Assembly: GCA_973895155.1 (NCBI GenBank)
Contig: OZ316898.1
Coordinates: 6,944,001 to 7,008,000, forward strand
From: Marsupella aquatica
Taxonomy: Eukaryota; Marchantiophyta
Reading direction: 5' to 3'
Length of the DNA: 64,000 nucleotides
Shown here: positions 20,581 to 33,100 of the stretch, piece after piece
How positions within the stretch are numbered: position 1 is the first letter of the stretch
Layout: the number at the start of each line of letters is the position of its first letter
The notes under the pieces: generated by a model
Told to the model about the DNA's origin: nothing
Database searches by the model: none
Seen by the model: the letters and a program-made list of their open reading frames with translations, nothing else
Program-made: the position numbers and the translations under genes

Positions 20581-23306
20581 ATGGTGTCGGATGCTGACAT
20601 TGTGCGGCGTCTCACCAGCGTACTTCGGAAAGCCGACCTTTCTGTGACTACCACTGCTGCTATTCGGAAGCAGTTGGAGAGAGAGCTTGGGGTAGATCTC
20701 ACTGAAAGAAAGGCCTTCATACGAGAGCAGGTTGATATATATTTTCAGTCTTTAGAGCAGCCCAAAGAGGAGGACGCGGAAGAGGTGCAAGAGGACGGAG
20801 AAGTAGACGGAGAAGAGGCAGAGGAACAGGGAGAAGAAGAGCAAGAGCTAGAGCAAGAGCCAGAGCCAGAGCAAGAGGAAGCAGAGCCGGAAGAGGAAGA
20901 GGAAGTAGAACAGAGGCCTGTGAAGAGGACAAGGCAGAGTACTAGCGAGCCGGATTCCAAACGTTTTAAGGCAAAGATCGACCGAGCCATAAGAGCCAGG
21001 TCTTTCTTCGGCATTTCCCTTCAACCTTGGCCCTTCTGCTGTCTTAATTCCATGGTATGAAAAGGCTAGGGAAGTGTTGTCATAGTGCTAATCTGAATTG
21101 CTGGGAACCCCAGCAGGATATTGATGCGGCGTTCTTTACAAGGAATTCGCAAAATGTCTTCAATGTTTGGGTTAGCTGTAGGGTGGAACAAGAACTTTTC
21201 CTAAGGAGGCTGTGGGTCTGACATAGAGTCACATTAATATCACTGGGAGTGATATGACACCTCCAGTTTGACAATTCCGGTCGCCGTCCTAAAATATTAT
21301 CGCACAAGAGCCGACTAGAGCAACAGTCTGAATCTCTTCTCTCAATACAATGGTTCAAGATTCTGGCCGATAGATTGTTTTGATTTCGGTGTCCGGTGCG
21401 GGTGAAGGGAACTTCCTGGTGCGCTCTCCGCGCGATTTAGCCTGATTTTGTTTTTTGATTGTTTCCAAAACAAGTAGGAAAGGACGCTACCTCACTCGGA
21501 GTGTGTCTTTGAATGTTTATCCGGGATTCCACGACTATGCCTCCTTACACTTTGTTTCAATTTTTGTGTATTTGACCACTCAAGCCATTATACTTATTCC
21601 GGGATAGTGGTTGCGTCACTCGGGATACATGACTATGATTCCTAGAGTCGTATGAGTAGTGTATTTGTCACCAACCGTAAATGCTATTACCCTTGTCATG
21701 GATGGTCTTCGCCGGGGCATGGAGGGTGGGTGAAGAAACAGTGAGATTCTTAGTCGTCAATGTTTTATTTCTTTTATTCTTTTCGTACATTGTTTTGATA
21801 GATTTGTGCAGACGACCGCCAGATGACCGTAGGAATACAAATATGGGGTACAAGGTACAGAGGTTATAGTCTAAGCGATAACATAGATGCAAGAAATGAT
21901 CATATTCATATGACGGGAATCGGCACAAAGTCGCGAGTTGAAGCTAGATAGTCAACGGCTATTTGATAAGCCAATATGTCCCCGCGCCAGAGGTCTAAAG
22001 TTCAATCGTCATGCGATGCTTATTGTTATCGGTGGAGCTGGAGGAATTGGGAATGCCTTAGTGGGTCACTGACACTTTCCTCACTTGCTTTGCTTGTAGT
22101 TTGCCAAAAGAGAAGAAAAAGAGGAGCGGTGGAGGTGGAGGACTGAATAAAGCTTGCGGCCTTTCTCCAGAGCTACAAGCAATTATTGGGGAACCTGAAT
22201 TGCCTAGAACTCAGGTGAAGATCTTGATTGATTGGTTAAGTTTCTCTTCGGGATCTTGCGGTGACACAATGAATCGATTCCTAGTTCTGATAGGAATGAA
22301 CCGGTTCAGGACTATTGTACTCAGTCAGGTACGTGACATATTTCTGCAGGTCGTAAAGCAACTTTGGGTATACATCCGTGCGAACGAACTTCAGGATCCT
22401 GAGAACAGGAGAAAGATACTTTGCAATGATGAACTACGTGGACTATTTGGTGTGGACTCCACTGATATTTTCAAGATGAACAAGCTCTTATCCAAACACA
22501 TTTGGCCTCTTGATAAACCAGCTGATGGTAAGTACGATAACGCACGAGTTTGAATTCAACTCATCGTATTGTCAGAAAGATGGCTTGAGGATAGAATAGG
22601 TTTGCACCTCATGGAAGATTTATTGAATTATTGAACTGGCAGGGGAACCTAAAGCCAAGAAGCCAAAGGCTGAGAAAGTAGTTACGGAAAGATCAAACAC
22701 CGATAGGAAGGAGAATGCGAAGGTGAAGAAAGAGAGTGATAGACAAAAGAATGAGAAGAAAGAAAGTGGAAGGGGGAGAAGTTCTGGACTCCTTCCTCTG
22801 TCCGAAGCTCTCGTGGAGTTCTTGGGTACGGATGAAGAAGAAATGGAGCAGCACGAGGTTACAAAGGCTCTCTGGGATTACATTGCTGCCAATAAATTGC
22901 AGGTATGTTATTTTATCACCTGCAGTCTCTCTGAACTAAAAATATAGCCTAGGCGTAAGGGTAGTTGTGCTTGTGGACGTTTTGCCTTCTCCTATAAACG
23001 ACTAGCGAGGATCATCCTAACTGAAAGCTAAAATTCAGCCCAGACAGGGCGAAGGCAGTCACTATTAAGTGTTACCCTGCCACTTAGTGTGAAGGCTGCT
23101 TTTGCTGGTCTTCTTGTATTTGTACAAGCGAATAGCTCTGCTGCATTCAGGATGTCTCATCCCTTTGTTTATATCATCAATGTTCGCAGGATCCCGCAGA
23201 CAAGAAGACTATAATTTGTGATGAGAAGCTTCAAGATCTTTTCGGATGTGAAACATTTGTTGGGTTTAGCCTCACCAAGCTTTTAGCCCCCCATCTGAAA
23301 GGGTAA
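20581..23306 (+). CDS. DEK_C and double SWIB/MDM2-domain chromatin protein
   Basis: Five exons: 20581-20999, 22100-22214, 22350-22527, 22643-22902, 23190-23306, all with GT-AG borders and closing phases, giving 362 residues. Residues about 3-57 are a DEK_C domain (MVSDADIVRRL... with the KAFIREQVD signature). Then comes a strongly acidic Glu-rich linker (about 59-112) and basic nuclear-signal-like patches (RPVKRTR, KEKKKR). SWIB domain 1 is about 155-235, with CGLSPELQAIIG and KQLWVYIRANELQDPENRRK. After a Lys-rich linker, SWIB domain 2 is about 283-361, with KALWDYIAANKLQDPADKK. Both domains are split by an intron after the conserved -LQ or before VVKQLW, a shared splice pattern. By family such proteins are nuclear and associate with chromatin-remodelling or transcription complexes. 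The first intron is 1.1 kb; the others are 115-290 bp. Confidence 0.92.
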
Positions 23307-26300
23307 ATTTATACACGTAGGAGCATACTTCAGGAACCCATGGTTGTCTTCGATCCTCGGTAAGAAGGCTTTATGTAACACAGTAGAAAGAGGATCTAAG
23401 TTCAAACTTTTAATACATTTTGGTTCAGGTGCCATTCTTACCAAGTCAGGCACAAAACATAGTTACTCCTATCTCTCAAAGGGCACAGTCAAACATGCAA
23501 ATCAAAGTGCAGCTTACTGGGGTGACAACATCGCCTTCGTCCCAGAAGGCAAGGATTCCTCAATCAAAGGAGAGGGCTTAGCCTATATCTTGGCAGTTGA
23601 GTCGCGAGTCAAACTCACTGAAGGCCATTCTGTGGAGGCATACTAAGGACTTTTCTGAGGTTTTTTTCTTTCTTTCTTTTGATTACAAAGTTGTTCACTA
23701 ACTTGGCTGGCTCGTGTTATAAGTATATGTTCTTACGGGTCTTGATCTTGGGTTTTACATAGGAGCAATCTTCGTTATCTCGATCGTTGTGGGTCTCTAC
23801 GATTTGTTATGGCAGTGAGATTGTGGATTGGTACTAACTTGCTTACTCTTGCAATTGGAAATGTTCGGCAAGTGAATTCCATACAGGCTTTGTCTACTGA
23901 AATTGGGCATACGATATAGATGCTAAGAGGGTCTTAAGTGTTTCAATATACTGATTATGAAAGAGGATGTGCAACCGATTCAGTATTCTGGTATTGTGTG
24001 AGTAGCTTCACAGTACACACTATGAGCGGTTAAAGTCCAGTGGTTCCAGTCTGCTTGCGGTATACATCAGTAGGCTGGAGTTTCTAGGATTGCTTCGTGT
24101 CTCTTGGATTAAAATGCGGCCAAGGACCTGTAAGGGTTTCGGGAGCAACGAAGTTTGTCTGAATGGACCAACTTTTCTGAGGTCGATATCAGGAAGGAGT
24201 TCAATTTCTACCCAGGTTTTGGTAGCCATCATGGCCTTGGTGTCATTTCATAGTTTGGCTCGGCTTCGAATAGAATCTGTATGGTCCAAACTTCTTGTGA
24301 TGGTGGTAACAAGGCGGAGTCATTTTAACTCTCTTTTTTGCGTTCAAATCGAGGGCGCTACTGTCCAAGTATCTGATTATTTTCTAGCGTTTTGTAGCGA
24401 CCTTGTTCTTGCATTGTGTCCTTTGAGTTGTTACTGTGAAGTTGGAAATTCTTACTGGCGTGAAACATGACATCCTGTGGCGCGTGATCCAAATCTTGTT
24501 ACTTTTTAATCCGCTCAGATTGCAATGCAGACAGTTGGTTACTTAAGGACTAATTTGGGTAACAATGGAGATGTTCTACATGAGGGCAGGACATGTGAGT
24601 TGTTTTTGAGCAGGAACATTTAACTTCTTTTCTGTGCTACTTGAAAATATTGCAAAAATCTTCATGAACTTGGGATTTGTTGGTTTTCACGAGGCTTACA
24701 AGATTTTTCTTTTTGTATACTTCGTCGATTCTAATTGATAATGTGAATGTCTTACAAGTTCTTCGACTCGACAATGGTGCGGTGCAATCTTGACGGGTGA
24801 CCAGCATTTACTGGAACGCATCCCTGGTTTCCTGTGCGTGATTGGATTGTTATTTTGTAAGTTCTGATTGGGTCTTGTCGGAAGATGGACTCTGCGTGAA
24901 TGGTATCTTTACGTCATTTGTTTGGTTCTCTCAATCACGAGGTCCCTGAACCGGAAGTTTCTTATGTTCTGCATTTATCGTGTAGTCCCATCTTAGTTTC
25001 GCTTCGGACTCCCCCCTCAAACGGGGGTATCCAAACAAAGGTGAGGTGATGGGTTCCGGAAGACAAAGTTGGAGAGTTAAATTTTTATTGAGAACGGGTG
25101 AATGCATATCTTTAATATTTAATCTGTAGTCCCGGTTCTGAGTTTTTATTTGTAATTGGGTCCTACCTATCCAGGACAACAATATGTGATCCTGTTGCAT
25201 GCAATTTGTTGTTGGACGGTCTCTATCCGGGACAACAAAGATTTTTAACTGTGAAAGGGATTTTCTTTATCTAGGGCAACTAAGTAGTAGGTTAATTGTT
25301 CTTTATCTAAGATAACAAAGTAGCGGGCATTATATAATGGGCAAGGCACTTTTGTATTGAATGGACACTGGTTTACGAAATACTTTTTGTACACTAATGT
25401 AAGAATTCTTTGGCAGGGACCAGAGCACATTAATGCTGTGTCTTGGGAAATGTCCAAAGTGAAAGCCCTCCAGAACATAACCGTGAGGCTTTTATTTAGG
25501 ACAAATCTCTCTCGACCCCCGCCCCTCTATTAGGACAACCTCTCCTGACCCTCGGCCCCTTTACTAAGGACAATCTTCTCCCAGGAGAGCGCTTTACCTA
25601 ACACAAAGAAGGATACAATGAAACAAGGGGAGAGAATTGAGCAAGAGTATCCAATGATTGGACTTTGTTCATTGAAGTGAGGAATGAAGCCTAAGAACTT
25701 TCTTCATTGAGTTGGGACTCCGCGAATGTCTGACAGACTTCAGCTGTTTCTCCGCTTCACCAAACTGGAAGTAATTGACAGTATTGGAAGAGTCTCAACT
25801 ACTTAATTCCAATGACCCTAAAATCATCTGGTTTCGACTAGAAAGCAGAAGCGATCTTCCAAAGTCCCCTGCCCGGCTGAGACTGTTCTTTACAAGATAC
25901 TTCCTTTTTTAGAAAGAATCTGGATGCTTTCGGTAAACCTTGCCTGTAAGGGTAAATGCTTTTTGTTTCTTTTTGCACCCATTTCCTTGCATTCTCCAGA
26001 TTTTTTGAATATTTAAAACATACTTTCTGCTTTTGCATCGATTCACCTTGAATCTTTACATTAATTTGCCGGAATATTGGTTCAGGCTGCTTCCTGGCGA
26101 AAGACCTCAGAACCTGGGACACATGCCCACCGGCCGCATGCTTTATGTCATCTACTACGTAGTATGAACTCCGGGTAAATTCTGACAACTTACACCTCGT
26201 AAGATCGAATAATCATACTACGCTTCGCAAGCTCGGTACAGTATTACTGGGTTAGCCTACTACTGACAAATCGCTTTATTGTCAAGCTACGAACTGTAGC

Positions 26301-26473
26301 TCATTAGCTTACATTGAAAGCATTTGGAAAAACTAGCTTTTAATCTACGACCTCTACTTACAGTAGATGGTCCTGCCACCAGCGTTTTCTTCCAGTTCAA
26401 TGGATAATATCTGATGTCTTCAAATTTCTTCCTGCACCTCACGTCTGTTGGCATTCAGCCTACTGAGGGTGCC
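23307..26473. other. Spacer downstream of the SWIB gene
   Basis: The beginning holds the 3' UTR. The 100-codon ORF at 23344-23646 follows the stop codon closely but shows no family resemblance. Between about 25140 and 25600 short imperfect repeats recur (variants of TATCCGGGACAACAAAG, then TAGGACAAcCTCTC with C-rich spacers). Nothing else recognisable. Confidence 0.5.
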
Positions 26474-26803
26474 TTTTTTTTTATGCCTTGAAAACCCAAA
26501 GCAGGCCCATCCAACATATAATAGACGTCCTGTTTTGGAGCATGCATTTCTATGTAAGGCAGCCACAAGGGGACAATACCTAAGGATCAGACAGGGACCC
26601 AAACCAGGAGGGAGAGAAGATTAAACCAGAACCCAAAGTGGACAACCAGGGCTGAGCAGATAATCAATACCCTCACCACTACACTACACTCCACTCACAC
26701 GCACACATACCCTCCACACCCCCTATGTGTGGAGGGAGGATTGAACCTGGGACCTCTCGGTTCTAGGTTCATCGTCTGGCCAACTGACCAAATCCAATTG
26801 GTT
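26474..26803 (-). mobile_element. tRNA-derived SINE, full-length copy with target-site duplication
   Basis: On the minus strand the element starts at 26803 with AACCAATTGGA, has an A-box-like TGGTCAGTTGG (26790-26780) and a B-box-like GGTTCAATCC (26747-26738), then a non-tRNA body, and ends in TTTTCAAGGCAT followed by an A-run (the T-run at about 26474-26482 on +). It is flanked by TACTGAGGGTGCC (26461-26473) and TACTGAGGGCGGC (26804-26816), an 11-of-13 direct repeat that fixes both ends. A pol III promoter at the head, an A-tail and a long TSD are the hallmarks of a SINE mobilised by LINE machinery. Two similar long copies lie at 41181-41506 and 43842-44140. Confidence 0.82.
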
Positions 26804-27015
26804 TACTGAGGGCGGCTTTACAAGAAGTTGGGGCAGGTTCCACCTTTTTTTGGTCCCCAAGATCAGATCAAGGTCATCCACTTGGGAGAAACTGCTGTTC
26901 ACTTCACAAAACATTGGGGACACTTTCAACCAAATCTTATTACCAATGGTACAGAGTGGGCCCAATTTTTGCTTATGTAGAACACTCTTTTGTCCTAGAT
27001 TTTAGACCACCTATG

Positions 27016-27441
27016 TTGAAGGTCTCTTTTTCTGGCTCCTTGGTCCATTCCTATTTTAAGTCATTTGCATTCAAAAGGGACTCACGTTGAAGGTCTCTTC
27101 TTCTGGCCCCTTGGTCCATTCCTATTTTAAGTCATTTGAATTCAAAAGGGACTCACGTTGAAGGTCTCTTCTTCCCACCCCTTGGTCCATTCCTATTTTA
27201 AGTCATTTGAATTCAAAAGGGACTCACGTTGAAGGTCTCTTCTTCTGGCCCCTTGGTCCATTCCTATTTTGAGTCATTTGCATTCAAAAGGGACTCACGT
27301 TGAAGGTCTCTTCTTCTGGCCCCTTGGTCCATTCCTGTTTTAAGTCATTTGCATTCAAAAGTGACTCACATTCAAGGTCTCTTCCTCTGGCCCCTTGGTC
27401 CATTCCTATTTTAAGTCATTTGCATTCAAAAGTGACTCACA
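27016..27441 (+). repeat. 71-bp tandem array, six copies
   Basis: Units start at 27016, 27087, 27158, 27229, 27300 and 27371, each exactly 71 bp, beginning TTGAAGGTCTCTTCTTCTGG and ending AAAAGGGACTCACG. The copies differ by only a few substitutions; unit 3 has CCCACC in place of CTGGCC. Reading frames are not conserved between units (71 is not a multiple of 3), so it is non-coding satellite-like DNA. Confidence 0.95.
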
Positions 27442-27511
27442 CATCCTTCATAATATCTTCTCCTCTCACATCTAGAAAGACTTTAACCAAGGACTACCTG
27501 AAATTCAGGTG

Positions 27512-27581
27512 GAGTGGGTACTCAATCTGTCATCTTACAAATTAATGAGTGGGTACTCAATCTGTCATCTTACAAATTAAT
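27512..27581 (+). repeat. Perfect 35-bp tandem duplication
   Basis: A unit starting GAGTGGGTACTCAATCTGTC is present at 27512-27546 and repeated exactly at 27547-27581. Perfect identity suggests a very recent slippage or unequal exchange. Confidence 0.92.
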
Positions 27582-28853
27582 CTAGCATCAGTGGTTGCAC
27601 TTGGCTTTACAAGACCTTGTGGGCCATAAAGGATTTCAAAAATGCTTTTAGCATGGGGACACTACATTTAGTGTGTGCAATGGCCCTCCAGGTTGCTTTG
27701 GTAAAAAAACCTCCAAGTGCCCTCAACTTCTTGGAAAGTACTCCTGAGCTGGACTTGATCTTGAATGATCAACCTAATTCATATTTTTCAACTTTGGGAT
27801 TCATGGTATATTTATCATCAAGCATGGAAAGACTTGGATTATAAAATTTCTTTATTTGGGGAAGGATCTAAGCAGATATGTTTAATCATCTTGAACAAGT
27901 TTTACAATCAATTCTGACCCGTTTTCAAAGTCTACTTGGAACAATTTAAGCAGAAATGTTACATATCTCTTAATGTCTTGCAAATCAATTCAGACCCGGT
28001 TTCATAGGCTTATCCTTCTCTCTGCGCAATAAGGTTTCCAGCCTTAAAAAAAGAAGAAGGAGAAAATGAGAAGAATCCGGAGAGATAGATTACTGACCTA
28101 CTGATGACCTCCGCCACCTTCAGCCACTCCCCTAAAGGCAGCCTAATAAGCCCTGAACTTTTTGGGAGTACCGTATAGCCCTACAATTCACTTTATTCCC
28201 CGCCGCCAAGTCGAAGCATCTGGCAGAAAAGCCTGCCCAGCTTCTTGACGAACAATATATCCGTTTTGGCTTTTGTTTTCTCGTTTCCGTTAATCTAATT
28301 GTTGTCTCAAACGATTTCAGAGAATTACATGGCTTTCCGTTAATCTATGTTTTGCCTTGGAGAGAATTATGTGTAATCTCGTTGATCTACCCCGTTTTTT
28401 TCAAAAGGAAAACTCAAGATTGAACCATTTATTAGCTGAGTTACTCTCCGCCATTCGAGAATATGCAGAACATGTGCACTCATGTCTGACGAAATAGTGT
28501 CACAGGCTTTGTAGGCTTTCATGCCAAAGCAGAGAGTGCTCTACTTTCCTACGCGCCGCCATTTCGAAGTTTGGAAACGACCTCAGATTCCTCCGTCCGA
28601 ATTGATCCGTCGTCCCAAATTTTTCGTTCACAAGCACTGGCGACAACCAGATTTGTTCGTGTGTCACCAACGCAAGCCCAATAATTAATGGCGAAGCTAC
28701 GAATTCTAGCAGTGCGGATAATGTAGATCGAATGTGATTATGTGAAGCTGGATTGTGCGGGGCTCGATCGGGGCGGGCATATTGGCTGCTATCGACGCTA
28801 CGAGGGCAACAAACCGACCGCCATGCCCGGCATGGCCTTTCAGTTGCAAACGG

Positions 28854-28990
28854 ACCTCCTAGATTCATTCTTTTGAGCTCGCAAACTGACCGCCTAGATT
28901 CATTCTTTTGAGCTCGCAAAGGGACCGTCGAGCTTCATTATTTCGAGCTCTTTCGGATGCAAAGGGACCGTCTAGCTTCATTCTTTTGAA
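28854..28990. repeat. Imperfect tandem repeat around AGATTCATTCTTTTGAGCTC
   Basis: About four imperfect units of 35-45 bp. Each contains a form of TAGATTCATTCTTTTGAGCTC or AGCTTCATTCTTTTGA followed by GCAAA(C/G)(T/G)GACCG. The unit length varies, so the array is partly decayed. Non-coding. Confidence 0.75.
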
Positions 28991-29949
28991 GGGAGGGACA
29001 GAATTGAACCAACACGACCCACACATAGTCCACACATATAGGGAACGGTGACACAGCATCCCAAGGGGCAACTTACCATGCATTGGTAAGCATTTCTCCT
29101 TTTCGTAGGGGCAACTTCGTAATATCTTATAATAATTTTATATGGAACCAGCCCACTGTTGCAAGGTAGTCGTTGCTGCCCAATGCCTGTGTGTTGCAAG
29201 ATTGTCATTGCAGCCATAAACCATTGCATCTTGTGGTAGGTGTGGTAATGTTGTGTCTTGCACAGCAAAGTCAAGGTGCGACAAAGAAATGCGGGGGAAG
29301 CGGAAGGGGAAAACAAAGAATTGTTGTTGGTTGGGCAGTTTTGTCTAGTAGACACAATCAGAAGTACCCCTAAGGTACTTTGACTTATAAATTATTTACT
29401 TGTCTTTCACCTAAAAAGTATGGTAGTTTTTTCAGTTTAAAGATGTGCATTTTTATTCCATTTATTTCTTTGAATCACTATTTTAATAGGTTTGAATACG
29501 ATACTATAGCTGCTATTTGATAAACTATTTAAATTAATTGGTAGTTTACATAGGGTATAATTAACATTATTGTCAATAAATTAAACTAGCTGTGTCCTAG
29601 AAGGAACATGCTATATCATGAATCAAGAGTAGCATAATTTTTAAAGTTTTGTCGTTTTTGCCAGAGTGACTAATGTGACTTTGTGTGTGCATAGAAGAAA
29701 AAACATTGCTTATCTAAAATGCTAAGATTAATTGCCCAGATTCTCGCTATTGGGGTAGGTGCCTACTCTTGGCAGAAATTCAGCAACGAAGACTTTTCAT
29801 ACCTGGGGAAGACATTGAGTGGCCAAGATTTCTCAGAGAAATTAAATCTAGCAAATTTTAGGCCACTAGAACGAATGTAGATCAGTAACCATTACCACGA
29901 GAAAAGCAAGACAAAAGGAGCCTCCCATTAGATACCAAGCACCTCCAGG

Positions 29950-30180
29950 CAAGTGGACCATAGCACAGGTACTGTACTTGCCTCGTGGGGCGTCTTGAAA
30001 GTACAGTACCAGGGCATCATAATGTACTGCTTGTATCGTTGGCCGTGGCAAGGTTCTGTGGCCTACTGACGACCTAGCGCAGGTACTGTCCTTGCCTCGT
30101 TGGGCGTGGTGAGAGCTGGGGTGAGTGTTGTCACGTACTGCTTAGCCTTGTTGGCTATGGAGAGGTATTGTGGCGGACTG
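29950..30180. repeat. Diverged tandem duplication of about 110-120 bp
   Basis: Two head-to-tail units share CAGGTACTGTACTTGCCTCG / CAGGTACTGTCCTTGCCTCG at the start, GTACTGCTT in the middle, and TTGGC-GTGG-AAGG-TTCTGTGGC / TTGGC-ATGG-GAGG-TATTGTGGC near the end. Non-coding. Confidence 0.65.
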
Positions 30181-33100
30181 AGGGCGAAGAGGCCAATGGT
30201 GGGGTCTAGGTAACTGTACACTAAAATACTGTGCTTATTTTGCGCCATCAAAAACAATTGGCTAAGCAAAACGAATTTGATTAAAAAATTTTTTTGGAGT
30301 GAACCAAAGACCAAAAAACAAAATACAGCTAGACTGAAAAGAAAATTTGAAAAATGTGATTTCATAAAGGAGGGAACAGTAAGAGAATCCAATGACAATT
30401 GTCTGGAACCCTAACTAAATTACTTTTTAAGTTGAACAGAAGGAAAGAATCTTTAAAAAGTGAAGAATCAAAGAATGAAAGGCAATGAGTACATTACATG
30501 ACAATATATAAAAGAATAATAAACAACTTAGTTGAATTCTTGACATTCATTTAAAACATATGACAAAAGAGAGCACATATGACTCTATCTCAAATTTGAT
30601 TTTGTTGGAATTTTAGAGCAGGTAGCCTTTGTCGACGCTACATGTATGAACGACTATACGGACCCACCTCCCAGTCCGGTGTACTCATTTCGGACGCCAA
30701 TTGGGGGGAGGCCGGAGGCGAGAACTGAATCCAGCCCGGGCCCGACCCGACCACTTAGGGAAGAGTTGCATAGATCCTCACGGAACTTCAAGAGGCAACT
30801 AGAAGCTGCAACAGTTTGCTTTTGTCTAGCTCGAGTAACCCTGCTGTCATGTGGTAGCCAGCGTCGAGGGCGTTTAAATGACTACAAATGAATCCAATTC
30901 GCCGTCACAACAGTCATACCAAGCCATCACAAGGAAACAATGTCTGGAGTCAAAAATCCTATGGGCGATTCATAAGAAGACCAACACCGTGAGCGGCCCC
31001 ATCTTTAGCCCTACATTCAGTTTTGTTGTGAGATTGGAGGCCCTGAACCAGGATAAATTGTCGAGAGAAAACCTAGCATATTAGCATCCTGCAAAAACTG
31101 CAACAATGGTATAGCACCGAGTCGCTCGATTATATTCAATATGTAACAATTTGTCTTTAACAAGTTACTTGCTGTATGTGACAATTGCTATGTGACATCT
31201 GAATTTACACTTTATACTCATGATTGATCAATCTAGTGTTCAAATAAGGCGAAATTGAAGTGCCGTTCTTATTAGTATCGCCTTCAAAGAGCGACAGTAC
31301 CGTGACTCATTCTAAGTAACACTGAAACGCAACGTCTTACTCACACTCTGTGTTATTACAATAATAGTTAATTTTGTGAACGAGTACTGGATAGTAGTTT
31401 TCGTGTCTGCCGAAAGTCCTCCATCGCCGGTAAATGTGATAAAACAGAAAAGAAACAGAGACCCCCGCAGAGACCACTGGCATTTTGGAAGATGCGAGGC
31501 ACTTGGGCTTGAAAGGGATCCTCATCCGGAAAAAGTGGGAGATGAGTGAAAGGATGATGACGCCTACGGACGTGAGAGGAGGAAATTCTGTCCACCGCTG
31601 CATTACTTTCTCTTTGTCGATCAGCGGATCAGGTATTCCGTTATCTTGATCGTTGGGTTCTCAGTTCGACTGCGATATTTCTTTGTTTGCCGACGCGCTC
31701 ACTGTTATATCTTTCTTAACCATATGAATTTTGGTAATCTGGCCTCAATCCTTATCTGCGCGAGGGACTGATAAGGAATAGCTAGAGGTAGTGATCAAAC
31801 CTTAGAGGACTCTCTCAGCAAGTGAAAGTCTCGGTGAAAGTGATGGTCACTACAATCAGGTGACACAACGTGGTTTTCCATAATTCCTGGCGAATTCAAG
31901 GCATAATTTTCGTTTGAGCGCATGAATCAGCTTGGCTAACGATCAGACACTGTTCAACGGTTTTAGTTCAGTATCAAATATTTGCTCAACGGCTCAACCT
32001 GAAGTGAAATATGAGGAGACAAGGATCATATATATGACGCAACTACGACGCTGGCTAGAGCGTAAGGGATAAAATAAGTTAGAGGAGCTCCTATCGCGTA
32101 ATTATATGTCTTGTTTAATTGTCGCGCCCACCTCCAACTACTGTACTGCCATGCGAAGGTGATTCCGGCCATGTGACTAGTTTCGTTCCACGGCTCTCGG
32201 AGATTATTGTATTATGACATTGAAAGTGTCCTCTGAGTTGAATTGGTTCACGACAAGGGAAGAGTACAAAGATTTTACAACTTGTTCTGGCATGACTCTG
32301 TTAAAAAGTATTATGATTAGGAAACATTGTCCTCTCATTGCTGAATAATGAGCGGATGACACGCGGGATACTTAAAAGACCGTTCTACAAGTCCGGAGTC
32401 AACAGGATGTATAGGTGCTATTTTGCGGCATGAATGTATTGCACACAACTTCGCTGCTCATCAGGCCACAATTGCCTGCTAGCATGCTGTTGTGATGCGA
32501 GTCTACGACGCCCAAATGGCGGCTATTGTGGACCAGCAGGCCTTGGGCACGCTCTCATCAGACACTGCAGGGCTTACGTCCACGCCAAATGATTAATTGT
32601 TCCCTTCAAACACTGCGTCTTGCAATCCCTTTCACCCATTCTATTGTTAATTTAATCTGGCTCTGCGTGTATTCGTTTCTACCCCGAGTTCTACCTACTA
32701 TTGTCCGTCCGTTATCTGGATGCGAAGCTCGATCAAGCCCTGCCAGCCTCCCAATCAAGGTTAGATACCGCCAGGACCTGCAAGCGTTTTCGGTCATCAA
32801 TGGTGGAGAGAAATTAACGTTTTCTGTTTGAGTGCTGCTCGCCCCAACTAGGTCAATGTCGTACTCCTAGGAGCTGCTTCGCAATAACTTCATAGTTAAT
32901 GCAGGTCCCAAGGGACCACGCAAGGTTAAAAATTATGTCCCGAAGGTTTGTAACTTTGAATAGTTGCCTTTCACGGGCTCAAATCCCCTGTCCACAGCAC
33001 AACTCTACAGATGTACAACCTCTCTTGTCGGCCTTCCTTCCCTGTCCCACTGCGTTCTTGTTTGGTACTCTTGTCCCTTACAATTGTATCTTACAAGGCC

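Noticed and set aside
20091-20720. 209-codon antisense ORF over the SWIB leader and first exon
   Set aside because: Composition is a by-product of the purine-rich leader and Glu-rich exon on the other strand (Ser/Leu/Pro-rich), with no motif.
23344-23646. 100-codon ORF just after the SWIB stop codon
   Set aside because: No similarity to known families that I can see; it is in the expected 3' UTR.
26738-26803. tRNA gene on the minus strand
   Set aside because: A/B boxes are present, but no acceptor or anticodon stem forms a tRNA; the sequence continues into a SINE body with an A-tail.
27016-27441. CRISPR-like array
   Set aside because: Whole 71-bp units are repeated without variable spacers; eukaryotic tandem repeat.
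32899-33010. T-arm-like GGGCTCAAATCCCC segment considered as tRNA
   Set aside because: No matching D-arm, anticodon arm or acceptor stem at the right distances.
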